A stretch of 26,259 bases of DNA, taken from Silene noctiflora (taxonomy: Eukaryota; Streptophyta; Magnoliopsida; Caryophyllales; Caryophyllaceae). This document shows, one piece after another, positions 10,886 through 19,800 of the stretch. The stretch lies in contig VHZZ01003545.1 in the NCBI GenBank assembly GCA_009801015.1, positions 7,657 to 33,915 of the forward strand. Reading direction: 5' to 3'. Made by a program: the position numbers and the translations under genes. Position 1 is the stretch's first letter. Every line of letters begins with the position of its first letter. Under the pieces are notes generated by a model. That model saw only the letters and a program-made list of their open reading frames with translations, made no database searches and was not told the DNA's origin.

Positions 10886-13800
10886 CAAAAACGAAAAGGA
10901 AAAGAAAGGGGAAAAAAAAAAAGAAAAGAGAAAGACAAGTGGTCCTAAGTTTTTTTTACCTTCAGTAGTTCACTTGATAATGCTGTGACTTCATCATTAT
11001 AGATACTTGCTTTGTCTTTTATGGTTTCAATAGAAGCTTTCTCCTTTGCAGACCACACTGCTCTTTCCTCCTCCATTTCTAAAAGGGCATTTGTAAGTTG
11101 CTGAAAAAGCACCTTCAAGTAATCAAACATGGAAAAACAGATACAAAAATTACTCTATATATAAATGCAAACAAATTAAGCTACCGTGGCTAGTTCCTCT
11201 TTCTCCTCCATCAATTGACTCATCTGACTATCCATTTTTCGGTAAGTGGCTTCAGAAATTTCGACCTTTGATCTCTGATAAGAAGAAACAAATTTGGAAA
11301 GATTTTTCTTAGAACATTGACAATAAGAAAAAAGTGAAGGTAAAATTAACTGAAAATTCGGAAGATGTGTAGCTCTAGAAACCTATAGTAAGATCAGGGA
11401 AGCTTACAAGCTCCAAAAGTTCTTCGTTTAGTGCAGTCAAATCAGTGTTTGATGTTTCAAGTTTGTCAGATAACATTTCTAGTTCAAAACTCAAACTTTC
11501 ATTTCTATTAAGCATTTCCTCCTTCTCTAGATTTGCAGCTGCAAGTTCTTCTTCTAAAGATGCAATAGTCGTTTCCATTTCAATGGCAAGAACTTCCAGC
11601 TTCCTATAATCTTCCTGAACCCATGAAAGCAAATACACATCAAAGATGGGAATTATAATTTAAGCTTAAAGAGCATATTATTCTTCCAGGCGGCTTATGT
11701 TGAGTAGATTTTAACCCACCAGAATATCCTTTTCAGTCTTTGATTTTGAAACAAACCGTTATATTTTAAATCATTAGTATTCATCACTCCTAACAAATAG
11801 TGAGAGTTTCAAATACCTGCAGTGTCTGTTGCATACTGTTTTCTTGACCCCTAGCTTTCTTAGCATCAATAGCCCTGGGTCGATCGAGACAAGAATCATG
11901 TCTTCTTCCAGCAAGGGACTCACGTTTGTTAATATCACGCTCTAAGAGAGCCTTCTGACCATGCAACTTTTTTATCTCTCTTTCTGCATTAGCTCTCTCA
12001 CCCTGCCCATAACAACACTTAACTCAATATGAGATGAAAAGAAACTGAATGGGTTAATGGGATGAAACTAAAGCAGTTAACAGAGAACCTCAAGCCTGGT
12101 TTTCTCCTGAATAGTATTTTTAAGCTTAGATTCAGTTTCTTTCAACTTAGCTCTTGTTTTCTCAAACTCCTTCCTCAAAGATTCCTTCTCTCTGGACAAG
12201 GTCGAAGATGACAACGAGTAAATTTCTCTTTCAAGGATCTCAATGTGAGAAAGAAGTTCAGATTTCTCCAGCTCATATTGTTCAGAGTTACTCTGCCAAA
12301 TACAATAAATTTTTTGATAAGAATAAAATAACCATGCTCACAAGATAAACAAAACAATTTAACAAGTGACAACTTACAGCAAAGGCTTTCTCGGTGTTCT
12401 GAGCATTTCTATTCACACCTTGCAATTGTTCCATAAGATCTTCAGATTTACTCTGCAACTGAAGCTGCATATCCCAATAAACAAGAGAGTTTACACAACT
12501 GCTGAAAAACTAGAAAACGTTAGATACCATCAGAGACAAACTATGATCTCACATTCTCACTCTCAAGCTCAGATATTCTGTTTTTCAAGCAATTGATTAG
12601 CTTGCCATGATCATCAAAGATGGACTTCAGCAACTCAGCATTCTCGTACATATATAATTTGAAATTCTGCACAAACTAAAGCAGATTAGACAGTATTGCA
12701 GCAAATAACAGAACTAAGATAATGCAAATACAAGAAAACGGCTAGAATAATGAGTCAATGACCTATTCTATCAGCATATTTAAGAAGATTGGCAAGAATA
12801 ATGAAATAAGAGGAAAAACGTACAGATAACTGGTTAAGCGCGAGGGAATGACTCTCAAGAAGTTCTTCAGTGACTGATGACATACTTCCAGATAAAATAC
12901 TCAAATTTTGGGCTTCATCCAGTGTTTGTTTGACCTCCAGTAGAAGCTCTGACACCGAGTTAGAAAAGCCTTCCTGGAGGACACCAGCACAATGCAAAAC
13001 CCTTTTTATTTAGAAACTTACTCATTACAAAACAGCTCTAAGGACTACATTAATGTAATACTCGCTCTAATGCAAAATGCAATGGCAACATTTATTTTTT
13101 GGAGGTCAAACTTAGAAAACTTGACTGTAAATATAGTAAATAAGAAATATGAAACTTTGAAAGATGAAACTAACATATTTAAAATTTGTTATGAATAAGT
13201 CTTTCATTAAATTATATTTTTTGTAAACAAAATTCATGTATAAATGAAGAAAAATACACTCATAGTGTTGCCTCGAAGACCACCCAAAAGTAAAGGTTTT
13301 CATTGGATTGGATTGGAGGGAGTAGTAAACAGCATAAAATGGCTTCTTGGAAACGAAATAGATTTAATAAAACATTGCAACCCAATTACGCAAAATAAAA
13401 ACATTATGTTTACCTCCATTGATTTGTTGCATTTTTCACGAAGTTCATCACGAGCTATAGCCTCTTTTTTTGACATTTGAAGCTCTGCATAAAGCTATTA
13501 ATGTAAGCGTATCAGCATCATCATAGAAGGGATCCAAATATTAAGCACAGGGGAGAAAGGAGAAAAGAATACATGAATCTCATCCTCCTGATAGTGAGAA
13601 AGCCATTATCATGACAGAAAAGAGACATCACTACTTTCTAATTGAAAAGGTATGGAACATTTCAAAAAGAAGTTTGAATGCACATTCTAATGCAGGGCTT
13701 TCAGTTGGTTCTATATATCAATGTATCATGGATGTTGTACTTCTCACGACATAAGAAAGAAGGTTCACAATATAGTAGAATTTTGAAGTTAAAACGGCTT

Positions 13801-16800
13801 TGAATGTGATAAGATATTAGAAGGGTGGACTACAATAATGTACACCTGTGGTACATAGCTACAGATTCTTCAAGTTAATATCTGTAGAATACATGATTCT
13901 AGGAGTATACATCCAAGCAAACTGGAAATCAAGACAAAGCATATTTACCTTTTCGTATCTTTCAGTGGCAAAAGTATTCTGTTTCTTGGCCAAATCAATA
14001 GCATTTTCCAAGTTCCGATCACCAGATACTTTTTCCACTTGCAGCTCCTTGATCTTAAAAAAGAGGAGGAAGATAGACACTTCGAATATTAGCGTAAAAT
14101 AGCTCAGACTTTCACACCAATGAAGAGATGAAAAACAAATAGAAAACCAGTAGCAAAGAAGGGTACATAAAGGAGGGAAAGTGGAGTATTAAGAAAGAGC
14201 GATAAATACCTGTTCTTTTAACTGTTCGATGACATAATTAGCATCTGTATCAACTGAATGGATGTCCCCCAAAGTAGATATATCATTGAGACCATTGGTG
14301 CGATGATCATGATTATTTTCATGGGTTTCTGACAGCTTTCTCTTCAGGCAATCGGTTTGCACCTCATACATGATTCTCTGCATTTAGAGTAGATTGATTA
14401 CATATATACTTCCTCTATTCAACTCCACTCTACCACTTTGCTTTTTCACGTTTGTCAACGCGTGTTTTAAGCGGTAAATATCGTTAGCTACGTACTTGCA
14501 AAAATAATAAAAGATATTTTTAATGTAATTGTAAAGACGAATCAAACAAGATCCCACGTAAATATATTTTCACTTATTTATTGAGAGAAAATGGAAATTG
14601 AATGCTCACTTGTGAATAGTGTACAAAATAGAAAGTGGTAAAATGGAGTTGAATGGAGGAAGTATCCCGCTTTAAAAAATACATATTTATCCCACCAAAT
14701 CTCAGTCTGGAACAATTAGTGAAAAGACAAAAGTAAAGACCTGAGCTTCAAATTTCAAAAGCAGTTCTTCGTATTGCATTTCCAGTTCACGCAATTCATT
14801 GTTCTCCTAAAACAATACAAAGCTTTCTGATGTCAGAGATGACTCCAATCAATCTAGGGGACATTGCAAAAAAAAGACCACATAAAAGGCCAAACAGAGA
14901 AAAAAAAAATGCTAAGAGAAAGGAGGCAAAAGAGAAAGCAACAATCATACGGACCACAAGGGTGTTTTTCTTCTTTTGTGACGACTTTTTCCTATTTGTC
15001 ACTTTCAACAAAGCAGATGGATCTGGGAGGATTACACTGTCATCTAAAATGCGATCATTTCTATCAATTTCCGGGTTGCTAGTGTCCTCCAGGATTTGAC
15101 TTCCAGCAACAAGTTCATCAAAAGGAACAAGTGGCTCTGACTCACGCGCTTGTCTCGATCTTCCAGAAGTCCTGGAATCCAACTTTTTTGGTGTCTGAAG
15201 TTACAAAACCAGTTGATGATTCAGCAAACATTAGTCAGGTTTAATATGAAAAGAAACATCTAACAAATGAAGCAGCAGGAGCAGAGTAGGGGAAAAGCAA
15301 CCAAGAAGCAAAAACAGTTAACTATCCAAATTGCACGATAATGCACAAAAATAAGAGGCTACTCTGTTATTATTCGCTTAGTGAAAAGTTAACAAAATAC
15401 ATGAGAGTATGTGCCTTGGTCAAGCACAGGAATCCTTACTTCTTTTTCTTTGGAAGCCTCCCGTAAGAGTTTGCCAGGGCACCATGTATCCCGCCTCTTG
15501 TCCTGGAAATAAATAACAAAACCACAAGAAAAGCCTGTGAATATGACATTCGAAAAATTCTCCACATAGGAAGAAAATTTGTTTACCACAAAAGAAAATA
15601 AGAAATGATAGACTATTTTGTCTTCTGATGCTGGTTAAATAAACGCCTCTTTTTTTGTGTTGAGGGATTGCCCTTAGAAGTTAGAAGAGCAGGTTCCCAG
15701 CGTATATATAGTTTTTAAGTCAAGAAACCAAATGCATAGACATATAATACAAGTTACTCTCACTAATAAACATTCGGTAGACCTTTAGAACATGCAGATT
15801 GTCAAATTTCAAGGGAAAAAAACATTATGCTTGTTTCAACAGCATCAGGCGCATCACCCTATAAATCTGTTTAAATACCTAGGATTAACTTTTCCAACAG
15901 AACAGCCAAAATATAACTGACTAACAGCTTTATATATACAGAGAGAACAGCAGGAAAATGGGTACCTTCGTTCTAAATTCTAAACAGCATACCAATTTGT
16001 CTAGAAAGTCCCTTTTAATTTGTTTTTTCCATTATCAATACTAAGGAAATTAACAATCGAGAACGAGACTTTTGATTATGAATTAAAATTTTAATGTTAA
16101 GACCTATGCAACGTGCAAAACCAACTTATAAGCAAATAGTTGATGAGATAGAAGCGCAAAATATCAATGTTTTCACCAATAGGGAACTTGAAACATGAAG
16201 GGATCTCTAGGCTTTTAGCTTACAGTCTAAGTACAGGAATGCACTGAAAACTGAAGGATAACAAAAGATTGTCAAATAAGGAACTTTTTTAAGTTGCAGT
16301 TTCTGAGGCTCAATCCTCAGATATTATACGGTATTAGGCACATTAATAAGATTTTATACACATAAGAGAGATGTAAGCAGTTTCAGAACAATGCATATGC
16401 TCTCAATGTAGATTTATCTTTTTCATTTGTGCCAGAGAAGAGCAAGAAAAGCTATGCATTTTAACAGGAGCATATTTTTCTAAAACCAAACCTTTTTTGA
16501 GTAATCACGAATTTCATCCCTATTCGAATACAACACCATAGAACTCAAGTTCTTGATTTTCTTATCTTGTTCTTCTAACCTCTTCTCACGTTCTATCTGA
16601 GCTCTTTTCTCCTCTTCCAACTCCAAAGCGATTCTTTCTCTCTCCAATTCAGTCTACTTGGAAATACTGCAAATTAGATTATATTCACAATATGTCATCA
16701 AAGGTTCTTTAACAGAAAGCACAGTAGAACCTGTAATAGTGTATTCCTCAAGTGGAAGATGTCTTGTTCAGGATGTTCAGACTGAGAAGCCTGAAGAGAG

Positions 16801-19800
16801 CAAAAAAAGGGGTGTCATCTTGAACACAAGCTCAAATAATAACCTGGAAAATACAATTCGAATGTAAAATGCAGGACAAAATGAAAACCTGTAACTTAGC
16901 CCGCAACTCCTCTATTTCTTTCTTTTGCCTCTTCAACAAGGCAGCATCAGTTAAGATCTGAAATAAGAAAAAAATTATTACCCATTATCAAGGAGAATTA
17001 ACCATGAGAGATTTAGTTTTGAAAAATAGCTAAAGTAAAGATCAAGGTAAAACCTCATTCACTTGTGCACAATTAGTGACTCTTAAAGCCCTACTTGCAA
17101 ACTGAAGACTACTTTTAGTTTCATCTGCATGAATCTACAATAGAACAGGTTAAAGATTAGAAAGAAAACTAAAATGATTAATGATGTTTGGATGCAGCTT
17201 TATCTAACCTGTGCAAGAGTGATGTTGCAAATTATAGCTGTATTAGCATTCCCTCCAAGAGCAGGTTGCAGAATACGGGTAAGTTTACTGTCTCGATAAG
17301 GAACGTGACCCCTGCCTCATATGCAAAAGAGCAAATGAGGAACTAAAGTTGGAAATAGGTGACAAACCCTACAAAAAGGATCTTACCCTTGGCCCTCGGC
17401 ACCTTCACTCAACTTTTTTATAACTGTTCCAAGTGTCATCAAACTTTTATTGATATGAGAACCTTCTTTCAAGCGCACGCCTTCTGCTCCGGTTTTCGCA
17501 GCACGCTCTGAACCAGCAAGATCAACTAGGTTCTGTGATAGTGAAATAAATAAAATGATTAAAAAAAATTAATAACTAAAAGGAAGATCAGCAGAGCATT
17601 TGTGTGATCAGCATTCTTTTGAACATCTTTCCTAATGGAGGAGGTCGCTTGAGAGAATAGGCAATCATTGTTCAATGTTCATAAGCCCCTTACCAAGACA
17701 GAGACGCGCACAGCATCACAGGAATAGCTTGATTCGTCATCTCCTGCTTTATCACGGCTCTCAATTATCTAAACAGCAGAATTAGTGAGACAAATTTGCA
17801 TAGATCGCACCAAAAATATGCCAAGACGAAAGAAACATACCATGCGAAATATTGTATGAGACCTGCTACTGTGCAAGTTCATATTAGTTTCTCCTATATG
17901 CCGATGTGCTGCAAGGTAATAATATTAGTTGAGACATATAACATTCATCTACTAGGTAACCATGTAAATGAGAGCCCACTTAAGACTATGGCACAAAGAT
18001 TTTGTCATCAACTGCATAAAATCATGCTCGGCAAAAGACTAGTAGAACAGAACTGCTTTGGTACAAAAAGAGGATATTTCCAAATAGGTCAAATGTCAGC
18101 ACCTGACAATTTTCACGTTGACATTGTGGCTTGTTCACCAAATTCGCAACAAGGATAAGAAGAAACAACAAAATTGAAGGGTTACATACTTACATTCTCC
18201 GAATTCCATAAGATCAAGGACTTGCTCAGGAGAGGCGACAATTTCTTCACGCAAACCAGCAACAAATATCCCACGCTGCAAGAGAAAAAAGTAAACTAAA
18301 TCATCTAATAAAGGCATCACAAAACAGTTTGTGCTTATGGGAACAGTAAAAACATCGAATTATACCTCAAGACTTTCGTGAATTTGAAGTCTGCGGTGGT
18401 CAGGAGCAAGCAGATCATTTATCTCCTCGTTATAAATTTCCATATAAGACATACGTAGAAGAAACTCACGGTCTCGCACCTACAGCAGCAGGAAAAAAAT
18501 AATTGCCTTGGAAAGTCTATGGACACAAGCTTCACAGACTAAAGAAGAGTATCATCAATCAAAACTTTATTCAATGAGGTTATGAGCAACTAATCTGTCT
18601 ATAATTTTGTTGTCCATCTATACATTGAGAGTTACATAAGCGGAAACTTTGGAGATGGGATCTTAATAGGAGTAGTGGCGTAGGGCAAGAAGTACTCAGT
18701 TTTAGTTTGGGTCCACTGTTAATGCAGGAAAAGTTCCTATAAAAATTGTCCTAAAACACCAATCTAGGATATACCTCATCAATGATATCAAATATTTCTC
18801 GCACAGCAAGAGGAATGACTCCAGGCTCGCCAGAAGATCCACGCATAGTATGTGTCTTTCCACTATTAGTTTGACCATACGCGAATACAGTACCTAAAAA
18901 GGGAAAGTAAATCATCATTTATAATGTTATACACATCTATTACAGATCACTAGACAATATGATACCAAGAAGTTCTAAATGCAAGAATTCAAGTGCATAA
19001 CAAAGACGCATGCTTCAAAGTGATTTTTTTTATAATCGACATAAACCACCTGATCGAAACAACCAATTGATCACTATATAAGCAAACTTATGAAATCTTA
19101 TATCTCCATTAATGGAGTGAAACTAAAAAGGAGAATGATGAAGTAGCAGTTGTGATAGGAAAGGAGAGAATGAAGAATTAATTGTATCTCATTTTGAATC
19201 AGATAGTCTATTACATCAAACATAAGCAGTATATATAGGAAAAGCTATAAGTTGGTTTATAAAAACCTTGTAACTAACTGGTGCAAAGGTCAGTTCTTTA
19301 TAGCAGTAACTGCTAAGAGAGTCCTGACTAGCAAATTTAGCTACTGGAGAGAAGGTGTATTTATAGTCCTTGTTTTTTTATTGGTTGCACCCTTTTGCAA
19401 CAAGTCTGGCCTTAAACCTCTCTATTGAACCATCAGCCTTGTGTTTTATCTTATACACCCATTTGATGCCAATAGCCTTTCTTCTTCAATGGTAAGGAGG
19501 TCAACTCCCATGTCTGATTCATAGCAACAACCCACCTACTATCTGTACAAGCCTGATTATATGTACTAGGCTCATGCTCTTCCACCACATTACAAAGGGA
19601 CATAACATAGCCCTTATCAAATGTGGTAAGTTCATTAAGAACTTTAACATGCAAAGCACTAGGATGATTAAAAGATGAAGGTAAGGGACAATGATAATCT
19701 GTAAGTGATGGTTTCCTTATCCTATCAGACCTTCTTGGGATATTTTCAATAAGTGTAGTATTAGCGTTATCAAGGGCAGCAGAACTACCAGGCTGATAAG

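Larger units (their letters stand above)
5527..16957 (-). other. KIN7O: Kinesin neck, stalk and tail exons 11-33
   Basis: Exons: 16957-16889, 16790-16731, 16653-16492, 15502-15440, 15194-14955, 14806-14741, 14377-14210, 14053-13949, 13494-13414, 12973-12824, 12666-12553, 12464-12378, 12292-12089, 12002-11817, 11614-11408, 11274-11185, 11100-10960, 10410-10313, 8209-8131, 8039-7875, 7759-7640, 7364-7293, 5754-5527. They encode residues 335-1318. Exon 13 ([15 protein letters not shown]) and most later exons are rich in E, K, L and Q with heptad-like spacing, so a long coiled coil is expected. Exon 15 is the main non-coiled part: S/R/D-rich, then K-K-S-S-Q-K-K-K, a basic cluster. Most exons begin and end between codons. 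Exon 28 ends after two bases of a serine codon that exon 29 completes. Confidence 0.85.

Noticed and set aside
12154-12372. Open frames on both strands around kinesin exon 23
   Set aside because: The minus-strand frame listed there is out of phase with exon 23. The correct phase gives a coiled-coil sequence that joins the neighbouring exons.
14796-14954. Apparent transmembrane segment following kinesin exon 15
   Set aside because: It is intron sequence: a T/C-rich tract read in frame. Reading through leads to a stop at once in exon 16, whose own frame continues the kinesin.
17796-18158. 120-codon plus-strand open frame
   Set aside because: It lies antisense across kinesin exon 6 and its introns and has no recognisable domain.
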